A DNA stretch of 64,000 bases from Chamaecrista fasciculata (lineage: Eukaryota; Streptophyta; Magnoliopsida; Fabales; Fabaceae): NCBI GenBank assembly GCA_003254925.1, contig QANZ01006845.1:124001-188000 (forward strand), read 5' to 3'. Shown in pieces: positions 10,747 through 22,141 of the stretch. A program made the translations under genes and the position numbers. Every line of letters begins with the position of its first letter. The first letter of the stretch is position 1. The notes under the pieces are model-generated. The model saw only the letters and a program-made list of their open reading frames with translations, did not search any database and was not told the DNA's origin.

Positions 10747-13580
10747 GATGCTAGCTAGCTCGATGATCAGATTTCTGGAAAAGTGTGTGTTATCAGATTT
10801 GGAAGATCGCAGCTTAATCTCTAGCTAGATAGGAAAACAATGAAAAAGAGCCGAGAGGAAGGGGTTTTAATGAGTGATATTATTATAAGATCACAACAGG
10901 CCCTTCACTTTTTAATTCCTTTGATTTCTCTGCTTAATTTACCCTACCCTTGCTATATTGAAACCATCGCCATCCATACAGCAATAAGTTGTGACATCCT
11001 GATGTGGATGTGTTGGGTTGGAACATTAATGCCTCCATAACCAACCCATCTCCATCATACACATCTAAATAAATGTTTTTTTTTTTTAAAAAAATCTTTT
11101 AATTTTAGGACTCTGCATTATTGCCATTGGAGATAGAGGAGAGCAAGGAACTAGCTAGTTATCATCATGAAGAGATCCAAGCATACTAAAATTTGAATAG
11201 CTAGTTTCATCTATTTTTTATATATATAGTGCTTCATTAGTGATTTAATATATATCCCAAAAGATCGAGAGGATATGATGAAATTGAAGTGTAGTAGGTA
11301 GCTAGGGACAAGACAAGAACATGTGTGCATATATATATAATTGAAAACTGTTTATAGCCTGTGGGGTGGACGGACATCCCATTTGATCTCATGACCTAGC
11401 TAGCTGGATTTCACATTTCTCATCACTTTGCTTTCGGCTCGGATTGATCAAGAATATTAGAACCTAATTAAGAGACAATATTGTCGATCCCTAGCTATAC
11501 GTACTCGATCAGTACTCTACACACACACACACACCAAGTGCTATTATATTGCTCTCGGATACTTGGCTGTATTTGTTTTGCTCAAACTAAAATTTCCAAC
11601 TACCCCTCTGCGTACATAGGAATAATTATATGCTGAAATCTTTGGGTCAGAGTTCATAGCCACATGAGGCTAGTTAGTTATGATGTGTCAAAAATGAGAC
11701 CCCATTATATGATCAACTACGTACATCCACTCTGTAATGACAGGTTTGAATGTGGACAACCCATGACGCTGACCCTTTTGTTTTGACCTGCCTGCCTTTA
11801 CTATATATCCACGTTACGTTACAAGGTGGATTTCATCTCAAATCTTAAATCAAACTACTGCTGCCAATGTGTTGTTTTAATTTGTGTCAATACTCACAAC
11901 AATGGTCATTTTCGTGTGGGGTCTTTCCATGCCTTTCAATATTAATCAATACTTACATGAAAGATAAATATGGAATGAATGCCTGCCTGCAAATCATAGC
12001 TAGAAATCTCTGATATCTCCAGAGCTTAAAGTTAAAGTAATGACCAAATGTTAGTTAAATTAAAGTTAGCAAGTTACTACAAATGAGAAAAAGGGAGATG
12101 AAGGACATAATAATTAAAGGCTCAGAATTTTATTTTGAATTTTTTATCAACATTAAAGGCTTTGAAGAGTTTATGTGTGATGTGTTTCAGCAAATCTGCT
12201 ACGTTGCTTGTCTTCTGTAACTGTTCATGTTGCTATCACTATTCGCTACTTGTTTTACCCCAGATCAAATCAGACCAGACTGAATGACTGATACATATAT
12301 ATATATATATATATATAGGTCCTTTGTATTTTCCTCTTGACACTTTGTCCAAATTAAATAATCCCCACTACTGTTGGAAGGTTAGGATATTATATCTGGG
12401 CCGTAATTGATTGAAGTTGAAGCTAGTGTGAAACCTTTTGGACCAACTTTTATCAATTCAAATACACAACATTGAAAATAGCAAACCTGAGAGACAATAA
12501 GATGAACAAACTCGTAAGTGGCCTCTTGGACTAGGGTAGCTTTAATTTTATAGTTTTTGACTTTTTGCAACAAGTAACAACGATTGAAATTTGAATATTC
12601 CATTGTTTAAATTGTTTTCTTTATGACATACAAAGTCAACTTTCGGGGTCACTTATGTACTTATGTTGGACACAAGTGCACATAATGGATGTTCAAGTTG
12701 GGTTTGTCAACATAGTCCCATATTGCTCACAACAAGAAATACATAAGTTCATGTATAATAAGATGTGAAATAGGAAAAATAAATGGGCTAAGTAGAAGGT
12801 GGACTTCGCCCGCACACACAAGTTTATATTCTTTGTGAAGTATCGGAATACCTCTTTAAAAAGACAGAAAGGGAAGCAGGTTTAGTGATTAGATTAACAT
12901 TTGTTGGAAGAGGAAACAAAGTGAAAACAATGAATATGTTGAAGAGGAAGCAAGGAAGGCATTTACGTGTCCCAAGAGCAGTCTCTGACAGAGTAATTGT
13001 ACTCACTCAGGACATGGTTTGCATGTTTATTTGTTTGTGTGTGCTGCGACCAACTTACCTATTTATATTAACATCGTAGAGCCCCAGATGTGAAAAGAAG
13101 GAAAAGAAATTGACTTGCTGAGCAGAGTGATGAGAGCAATTCACAAATGATGGAGTTTGTGGGAGGGAGGGTTCTGATTTGCAGCTTGTGAGAAACAGAG
13201 GATGCAGATGGAGTGTAGTGTGCGGAGAAAGAAGGCCCAGTTGAGTTTGGATTAATGAAAATACACATTTTATAACCCTTTCAGGTTCTTGAGTCACTTT
13301 GATCAATACTATTACTATTACTATTATTTACTAGTATGCTAGTGCTGCTCTTCTTCAATCTACCACTACAAACATGGGACTTCACTTGAGTGACCTTCCT
13401 CTGCTTCAACTCCCAACATTATTGCTTCTTAACAACTTCTCCGCCCCATCCGCACTCCATATCATATCATATGTCTTTTCAACATTCCTTCATCCTATAC
13501 TTATCTATGGGTTATTTTTACCTCCTAAATTCAAATTCAGTGGCGTCCATTAACCCAATCAGTTGACATATCAACTTTTT
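10747..13580. other. 2.8-kb intergenic region, no gene recognised
   Basis: Contains simple repeats: (CA)n near 11520-11533 and (AT)n at about 12295-12316. Short open frames (10840-11040, 12382-12603, 13055-13306) have no motif and poor codon character. The part just above 10746 should hold the promoter of the minus-strand peptide gene. The stretch 12620-13060 has a phrase style like decayed repeat DNA but no defined ends. Confidence 0.4.
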
Positions 13581-13599
13581 TTTTTTTTTGTGAATCTAA

Positions 13600-13731
13600 T
13601 TAACGGAGTTAAAAGTTAGGGTATAATTAACAATAATGTGAAACGTCGGGAACATAACTAACACAAAAAAACATTGCTGATATAACTGAAACTGATCCCA
13701 AAGATAAAGGACACGAACATATCTTTTTCCT
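13600..13731. repeat. family B foldback arm, right half only
   Basis: The sequence agttagggtataatt, then 'aatgtgaaacgtcggg', 'acataactaacac' and 'ataactgaaactgatccca' matches the right arm of the 8385-9063 element in order. A corresponding left arm was not found, so this is a solo or badly decayed copy. Confidence 0.6.
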
Positions 13732-14329
13732 TTCTAGTATAACGCCTCCATCTAGCTCTTCACTCTTTAGTAAGAGCACTATTACTAGCATTCACCATCA
13801 TCAATTATAGTCTTTCTACGGAGGATTAGTCCTTGATTTATTGGGTTGACTTATTACTAGATGTTCATTTTTTTTATGGCAGATGTTCATTTTTCAATCT
13901 AACTTTTATTGTTATAAAAAGATCTATAAGAATTTGGAAATAGAAACAAATGCATATATGTTGCAATTTTAACGTGATAAAAAAAGACCCTTTATTTTCG
14001 TAAAATTTAAATTAACATTTCAAAAATTAATTTTTATTTACTATCATGAACATATAAATAGTCCATGATTGTCATAACTTGACTAAATAAATCTTACAAT
14101 TTAAAATTTAAATGCTAATGTTATAATTAAAATAAATAAATTTTTTTTGTTAAAATTATTTGTTTTATAGCAATATAGTAATTACTAATTAGTCATTTGG
14201 TTGATTCAATTCAATTGTTCAACGGGTAGCTGGCAAATCAGGTCGCTGTGTAAATCAAAGATACCTCAGCTCGTCTTCACTGAACGGTTTTCCTGCCGCA
14301 ATAGTGGGGGAGGGTTTCTACTTTCTACC

Positions 14330-17300
14330 ATGGCCGATTCCGCCTTGGCCAATAACAGAAGGGATCCTATTAAATCATCAGGTACTGTTTCTGCCAACTC
14401 TAGGTTTTCTTTCATACCATAAGAACCAAGACTGGAATTGTTGATGTTGTTACTTCATTCTTTCCATTTCGTAAATAACTTTCGTGCAGTTAAAGGAACC
14501 CCAAAATTTTTAATTGGATACCAGTTAATAGATTAACTAACAAACGGGCACTATTGTTTTCCAGCATTGGACTGGAATACCGAGAAAGCATAGACTCAGG
14601 ATAAATTCGGTTTCTGCTTCTAGTTGAAAAAAATAAATAAATTTGATGCATGAACAGAGTTGGACAGTCTACGTGTGATATTGAATTCTGTGTTTCCTGA
14701 AAAGCATTTATAATCTCTTCTAATGCAAACTTGTTCCTCCAAACCTTACATCTGGGCTTTGATGCTTTCTTTTCACGGATGATATTGAATTCTGTGTTTG
14801 TTTCAGTCGGGAATGTTGCTGCTAGTAGAAGACGGCAACATGCAGTCACAGTTGGGAAAGAAAGAAGGGAGTCGTTGGTCCGTGCTAAACGACTCTGTAG
14901 GGTTGGCGTCGGTGGTGATGGCGAAGCTCCTATTGACAGTGAAATGATGATTGATGAAGAGCAATCCATTTTGGAGTCTCAAACGTCGTTAGCAGTAGAA
15001 GAACTGAAGTCTGCTGTTGCATATCAGTATGCCTTCCCCCTTTTTTAATAGGAAACTAAGTGCTTTAGTAGAAGCTATGTGAAACATATATTGGTTGATG
15101 CGACATGAAAAACAATTTCTTTTCATCTCAGAATTGGAGGGAATTTTTTTTTGATTTCGCTGTTGCTTTTTTCAAAGTACTAGCTAACCTGTGTAATGGA
15201 AAACTGGAGATTACATGGTTGATGCTAATCTGTATTTTACTACAATCTTCTGTGTATGATTAGCCAGTTCTTTCATTCACCTCGGGTTTTTTTCTTAAAA
15301 AAACTTACCGAGAATTCTGATTACTTGGAAAGGGGTAATTATGGGAGTTTTAATTACTTTCTAATGCAACTTCCTCTTTGTTATTTTTTTCCCCTAGATG
15401 TTGTGCTGTCTTGGTCATAGTTTTAACATATACACAAAGAAAGCTTCATGTCAACTTTGAAATCATTTATCCATAAAATTTGGCATATCTGTCACACTAT
15501 GTTCTTTACTTGATAGGGGGAAGGGTGCAGTTCAGAAAAGAGTGAGTGCCCTCCGAGAACTAAGGCGCTTGTTGTCGAGATCTGAATTTCCTCCTGTTGA
15601 GGCTGCCCTTAAAGCTGGAGCAGTATCCATACTGGTGCCGTGTCTTTCATTTGGTTCTCCAGATGAACAGGTCTAAAGATTCAACTTATTATGCAAATTC
15701 AACATACACTCTACTTCTCAAATTAATGGCAACTTGTAACTGATAGAGAAGAATGGTCAATTGATTCTACCTCTTGGACTCACCAAAAAACTTGGCCAGG
15801 CATATCTCTTTGTGCCTGTTACACAGATTACATTGAATCGTTAACTATATAATTATCACCGGGAGGAAATTTTCTTAATACTTTTTATGTTGTATTTCTT
15901 CTGCAGTTGCTTGAGGCAGCTTGGTGCCTTACAAATATTGCTGCAGGAAACCCAGAAGAAACTAAAGCTTTGTTGCCTGCATTACCTTTACTTATAGCTC
16001 ATCTTGGGGGTTAGTGATGGCTTTCAGATTCCCTTTGCATATCAAGAAAGGAATTCATTTTTCAATAACATTTTACATCAAGATTCGGAGAAATTTTTAC
16101 TGCCTACTTCTATCCTAGAAAAACAAGCTTAGAGATCCTGCCTGTGTGTTTATAAGCAATTAAGTGTGCAAGCCTGGAAGCAATGGAAGTCAAATGCATC
16201 AGTAAAATCTTAGGCAGAAATACATAAAAGTAGTTTTAAATCAAGTAAAAAAAATTGTAACCTACTTTATCTGGGCATTGTAAAATATCTAAAGGATGGG
16301 AAAATACTAATTCAACATCAGCCATTGACATTGTCACATAAATTTCTGTTTTTCTTTGAGAGCATGAAAATATTTATTATAGAGAGGCTTTGTTGGATTC
16401 AACTCATGTACACTGGAAGTTGCTCTATAGACTTGTGGGAAAAGGGAGGAAGTATGGCTTACTGGTTTATGATTTCTTTCCCGTGAATATCATCATAGTT
16501 CACACCTAACTGACTCTGGCAACTCTAGGAAATTTTCACTATTGGTGACTGCTTAACCTATCTAGCATTTATCACTTGGCCCTTGCTCCTACATAGATTT
16601 TCTGAATATTAGTTATTGTTTCTGTCATAAATATGATTTTAAGATGTTGTTGCACTGAGTTACTGACTATCCTCATGATAGACCTAGAAGAATAATCCTA
16701 CTTAATATTTTGAGTTCAAAAGTTAGTTCTCTGTGTAGTTGCTTTCATGCTGAGTATGTTGTGAGAATCATGTTCTGTGGAAATCAAAACAAGTAATGCT
16801 TTATTGAATATGTTTTACTTCCATAATTCCATCATATACTTTCTCTTTTTATGCAAACAACAGTGCTTGTACACAATGGAAATATTAGCATTATTGAAGA
16901 TTAACTTGTAAAGAAATGAGGGGGGTTGTCTTTTTTCAGCACTCTGTTTCTAGCCTGCATATGTTATACTGTAATATGATTTTATGTTCTGCTACTTTAA
17001 GATATATTCTGTCTAGTATTCAATGTATTTAGTGATAAATGTGTATTACTTTCATTTTGAAATTGTTCTTTAAGGATAAGATTATTATAATATTTATAAT
17101 CTTTTATGGTTCGCATACAAATTCATCATTGCACTTGTTCTACAGAAAAGAGCTCCTTGCCTGTTTCTGAACAGTGTGCCTGGGCATTAGGAAATGTGGC
17201 TGGTGAAGCTGAGGAGTTCAGAAATGTTCTACTAGCCCAAGGGGCCTTACTTCCTCTTGCAAGGATGATGCTGCCAAACAAAGGTTCAACAGTGAGAACA

Positions 17301-19988
17301 GCTGCCTGGGCTTTGTCTAATCTAATCAAGGTTTCAAATCTATTGACAGAATAAGTTGTCTAACGTTTTGTTTTGTTTGGTGTGGTTGAGCTTTTTGTAT
17401 CAAATGTTTATCTTTTTCCTGACATTAATTTTTTGTCTGTTTTGTATGGTTGATCTTTTTGTGTAAAATATATAGATTTTGCTGACATTCTATATTTGTA
17501 TCAATACTGTATTTGCTTGTCTATTATGGTCAAAATTTTTGGAATGTGTTATATAGTTTTGAGCTTTTTCTGATTTAGTACATGCATTATGGTGAAGGGT
17601 TCTTTCTGAAAATAAATCAAGACTCACCTTTGCCTGTAGGGTCCAGATCCTAAAGCTGCAACTGAACTCATCCGTGTTGATGGAGTATTGGATGCATTAA
17701 TTCGCCACTTGAAGAAAGCGTAAGTTACTCGATTTGAAACTACTTTTAGCGTTTCTGCCTAAGATTTTACTGCTGCAATGGACTTCTTTCGCTTTCAGGC
17801 TCGGACACTTAATTACTTATAAACACACTTGCACGATGTATAAGCTGGTTTGAACAGTGCATGTATAATATTGGAAAGATTAATTGAATTTAGCCATATC
17901 AAATGCAAAATATATTTGGACAACCTTGATATACACGTACTTACATGTCAAGATGCTAGGAGGAGTTTGTGATATTTTAATTCCAATATAATATATCAGA
18001 TACCACTTCAGTTGAAGTGATACTCAATCCTGAATGTAGTTAGACTATTTCCTGTGCTTTGATAAATCAGAAATTTATAAGCCAATAGTTGCCAATAAAC
18101 ATGCATAGCATAAGGACCTAAATCGACAAGATATTAGTTAAATCACCTTAAACCACCCCCTCCCCNNNNNNNNNNNNNNNNNNNCCCCCCCCCCCCCCCC
18201 CCCCCCCCCCCTCCTAATCTGCCAACAATTTCTTAATTTTTTTGTTAAATAAACCACTACTAAATTATCGGTCAGCACTTATACCTGTGTGCAGAATGTT
18301 TTTGTATATACTCTGCTATTCTGGCAATCCCCCACCCCCTCTCTCCCCGGTTCCAATATATTTCAATTGCAAATTTTTGGATACAGTGTCTGAAACTTGT
18401 TTGCTATAAGGCTTTAACTGTTATAAATATTAATTCCACTTTCTTATAGGCCTGTGGACTTGTAGGAATTAAAAGTGGTGGCAGTACAAACTGCAAACCC
18501 TTGTTTCCTGCAATCACTAAAAAATCTTCAGGTCTTGTATCCATTGACAATGTAACTCTGATAGTCTGCTCTAATTATTTGTCATATTAAATTCGTCATC
18601 AACTTCAGGGATGATGAATTAGCAACTGAAGTAGCCTGGATAATTGTTTATCTATCAGCACTCTCAAATGTAGTGATCAGTATGTTGGTGAAGAGCGATG
18701 TACTTCAGTTGCTTGTAAATAGATTGGCAGCATCGAACAATTTGCAGTTGCTGATTCCGGTACTGATCTCCATACCTTATTAATTTCATTGTAAAATTTG
18801 AATCATTTCTGCATCTGTATTATAGTTTGGATGTATTTAATCTGTCTTCTATATTAACATTGAGAGATCTATCTAGGTTTTGCGGAGTTTAGGTAATCTA
18901 ATTGCTGGTGATTCTCATGCAACCTATGCTGTTATTGTACCTGGACATGAAATTACAGGTTAGTAAATCTTGTCCTCCGCTCTCTAAATTAAAAAAATAT
19001 GCCTGTCTATGACACATGTGAAATTACATGTAACTAAATTTTGTCTTCTACTCCCTACACAAAAGATGTGTTTTTATCCCACAGTTTGACTTTCTTACCT
19101 CCAATTGCATATTGATATGTCCAGATAATGTTATAGAAGTCCTGGTAAAATGTCTGATAAGTGAGCACAGGGTCTTAAAGAAGGTATGACTTTTAATCTT
19201 TCGGTTATAATCTTCTTATTTTTGGCCAATATGGTTCTAAATTTGAACTTTGAATCAATTTTAATATGAGCTTTGTTATATACGCAGGAAGCAGCATGGG
19301 TATTGTCTAATATAGCTGCAGGTTCTGTTGAGCTGAAGCAGTTAATATATTCCAGTGAGGCAGTGCCTTTGCTATTACGCCTTCTTTCAGCAGCTCCATT
19401 TGATATAAGAAAGGAAGTGGCCTATGTATTGGGAAACCTTTGTGTTGCCTCGTCTAAAGGTGATGGTGGCGAGCAGTCAAATCTAATCGTGGATCACATG
19501 GTTTCACTTGTTGAAAGAGGTTGCTTGCCTGGTTTTATTGATATGGTTAGATCTGCTGATATTGAGGCGGCTAGGCTAGGACTTCAATTCATAGAACTGG
19601 TACGAAATTCCAATTGTTGCATCAGTGATACTCCGTAGTTTGTAGCTTTTAGTTGGATTTGGATGTATCAGTTCACATTGTTTAATGCTTTGATCTCAGT
19701 AAGTTAGGACTACTAGTTTGCTTAATCAAAATTCCACCGAATTTCAAGTTCTTATGAGATTCAAAATTTTTTTGCTCTTCAACTGTTCTGTAATCACTAA
19801 TCACTAACCAATCATGTTTGTAGGTTCTGAGAGGGATGCCAAATGGTGAGGGCCCTAAGCTTGTAGAACAAGAAGATGGAATTGAAGCCATGGAAAGATT
19901 TCAATTTCACGAAAATGAAGATCTAAGAAGTATGGCGAATAGTCTAGTTGACAAGTATTTTGGCGAGGACTACGGGCTTGATGAGTAG
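14330..19988 (+). CDS. IMPA9: importin subunit alpha-9
   Basis: Eleven coding exons: 14330-14381, 14807-15026, 15517-15670, 15907-16009, 17146-17330, 17640-17719, 18609-18759, 18877-18958, 19125-19183, 19288-19599 and 19824-19988. All have GT-AG borders and compatible phases, giving 520 residues, close to plant importin alpha-9. The start MADSALANNRRDPIKSS is followed by a basic importin-beta-binding-like region with KERRESLVRAKRLCR. Armadillo repeats then fill the protein, for example EAAWCLTNIAAGNPEETKAL, EQCAWALGNVAGEAEEFRNV, RTAAWALSNLIKG and KEAAWVLSNIAAG, the Trp/Asn ladder that grips nuclear localisation signals. The C-terminus ends with SLVDKYFGEDYGLDE, a family mark. It acts as an adaptor in nuclear import. 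The ATG at 14330 is supported by the conserved N-terminus. A homopolymer gap lies in intron 6. Confidence 0.95.
18166..18184. other. assembly gap inside poly-C tract
   Basis: Nineteen N bases are flanked on both sides by runs of C. The gap lies in intron 6 of the importin alpha-9 gene and does not affect the coding exons. Confidence 0.95.
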
Positions 19989-20635
19989 TTGATCACACAG
20001 TATGGAGTTGGAGTACCTTGGGTATGATCCTTTCAGACTCGAAGCAAGTTATTACTGACCTTACTTGGGATTCTTCATCCAAGGCAAAGTGGAATTTTAT
20101 CTAGTTTGGAAATGGCTGATATATAGTCGTTACGGACTTCTGTTGTGCGCCTTGTGGTCTTTTTATGAGGATGCTTAAATGTAATGAAAATGTAAATTTT
20201 TGCCTGTGCTAAATTGAGTTTAATTATCTTCATTTATCTCTTTTATTTATCTTTTTTTTTTAAAGAGTAGGTTATTCTAAGTTCTAACCTTATCAATTTG
20301 CATTCTGATTCTGTTATAATTTGATGGCTTTATTTAATTCATTCAACCCTCACGTCAACGTATACTTACTACATTGGGCAAGTTGTAGATCAATTTTTTC
20401 ATTCTCTCACATCGTTGTGGCCTCACTCGGATAATTTAATTTAGTTGGCATATTTTCTTATATATATATATTTAACAGAATTATTTGATTAAAATTTTTG
20501 TATATTTATGATGAGGTTTTTCTATTTTAATTAAATAAAATTTTCTAAAAAAAGTTCAATTAAAGCTTATCGTAAACAACATTTAAAATAAGTTTTTTCA
20601 TTCAAACAATATGATTTACCAAGTTATTTTGATAA

Positions 20636-20918
20636 GGCCAAAGTCCTATTTTGGTCCCCCAGTTATGCTCCTTGTTCCAAATAAGTCTTCCAGTTATTTT
20701 TTGTTCCATATTGGTCCTCCAGTTATGCAAAACTTGAAAAAGTTGGTCCCTCTGACGTTTTCCATCTATTTTTCTCTTAAAAAAAGAGGAAAAATAAACT
20801 TTCATCCCCAAAAGTTTTATTTTCTTATATTGAGGTCCTTTTCTTTTTATAATAGGATCAAAACATAAGAAAATGAAGTAAATTAAGATTTTAAGTGAAT
20901 TTACCCAAAAACACAAAA

Positions 20919-20967
<49 letters not shown>

Positions 20968-21933
20968 ACTTTTCTTCTCTTCACTCTCACTCTCTGCTCC
21001 TTCTCCGCCACCACCGCCACCGTCTCCGCCGTCGCGGCCAAATCTCTTCCGTCCTCTGTAACTAACGCCCTTCTTCACTACGCCGCCGCCAACGCCACCG
21101 ACGAAGCTCCGACAATGTCCGCCACGGAGCTCGCCGCTGTCACTGCCACGGAACTCTATATATAATATACAGTTTCTCCTCTTGTCTTTTTGCCTCATAC
21201 CCATCTTCCTCCTCTGTTTCATTAACCTCCAACTATATATATATATATATTTGCTAAAGAAGAAAATGAAGAAGAAGACTATGAAAGAAGATTTAATGGA
21301 TTATTGTTGCTGTTGCTTCCCTGAAGCTCACATGGCTTTTGTTCATGGGAAGAGAAGGCTGAGGAGTTTATTTTGGAAGGTGAAAGCAGAGATTAAGAGG
21401 CAGCAAATGAAGCTCACGTGGCGGCGACGACGGCGAGCTCCGTGGCGGACATTGTCGGAGCTTCGTCGGTGGCGTTGGCAGCGGCGGAGGACGGACGGGC
21501 GGCGGCGGAGACAGTGGCGATGGTGGCGAGTAGGAGAAGAGAGTGAGAGTGAAGAGAAGAAAAGTGAAGAGAGAGAGAGAGAGAGAGGGAATCAGAGAGA
21601 GAGAGGGGGAATCACAGAGAGAGAGAGAGATTTATTATGTGTTTTTGGGTAAATTCACTTAAAATCTTATTTTATTTCATTTTCTTATGTTTTGATCCTA
21701 TTATAAAAAGAAAAGGACCTTAATATAAGAAAATAAAACTTTTGGGGATGAAAGTTTATTTTTCCTCTTTTATTAACGGAAAAATAGATGAAAAACGTTA
21801 GAGGGACCAACTTTTTCAAGTTTTGCATAACTGTGGGACCAATATGGAAAAAAAATAACTGGGAGACCTATTTGGAACAAGGAGCATAAATGGGGACAAA
21901 AATAGAAGGGATCATAAAAGGGATCATTTTGCC
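20636..21933. mobile_element. large Mutator-like foldback with captured sequence (Pack-MULE-like), perfect 9-bp target duplication
   Basis: The 9-bp repeat ttttgataa is present at 20627-20635 and 21934-21942. The element starts ggccaaagtcctattttggt, and its right end is the diverged complement. Each arm is about 500 bp and contains, from outside in, AT-rich GGTCC modules, a (CT)n/(GA)n tract (about 20925-20963 on the left, 21567-21630 on the right), and a GC-rich segment (about 20998-21155 and 21410-21530) unlike its surroundings. The unpaired centre (about 21160-21405) has a TATA-like run and a short plus-strand frame. GC-rich captured segments within terminal inverted repeats are typical of Pack-MULEs. 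No transposase is visible. Confidence 0.82.
21265..21411 (+). pseudogene. captured 5' gene fragment in the centre of the foldback element
   Basis: From the ATG at 21265 the plus strand reads MKKKTMKEDLMDYCCCCF and then a basic stretch with RRLRSLFWKVKAEIKRQ before running into the inverted-repeat arm. The combination of basic LRSLFW and KAEIKRQ resembles the N-terminal part of small plant proteins of unknown function, from memory only. Upstream there is a TATA-like sequence and a pyrimidine-rich leader, so a promoter, leader and the start of a coding region may have been captured together. The frame then continues into arm sequence without family character, so it is not an intact gene. Confidence 0.4.
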
Positions 21934-22141
21934 TTTTGATAATAAAAGGGATCATTTAAGTATTTAAGTTCAGAGTAACAGGCCTGAAAACGGCGTTGCA
22001 TGTTTCAATTGCCAAAGGGAAAGTCTGACCTAAAAACAAAAAGAAAAGAAAGAGAAGCGTTAATTTTTACTTCAGTGTGGCTCCGTAATCCCTACCCTAG
22101 AAGAGAAGGCGCTGGGAAGCGAAGCTTTTTGTGTTGAGAGG

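Noticed and set aside
11100..13300. Search for a microRNA precursor in the gene-poor stretch
   Set aside because: No known plant microRNA sequence was recognised by eye; a proper folding scan could not be run.
13055..13306. 83-codon minus-strand frame with Ser/Pro/His
   Set aside because: Its hydrophobic start is weak and no splice or homology evidence supports it.
14490..14969. 159-codon minus-strand frame
   Set aside because: It is antisense to intron 1 and exon 2 of importin alpha-9 and lacks any domain.
20602..21222. 206-codon minus-strand open frame with many Gly, Glu and Arg residues
   Set aside because: It runs through the arm of a foldback element, including the CT/GA tract; the complementary arm gives a similar frame. 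It is a by-product of the repeat.
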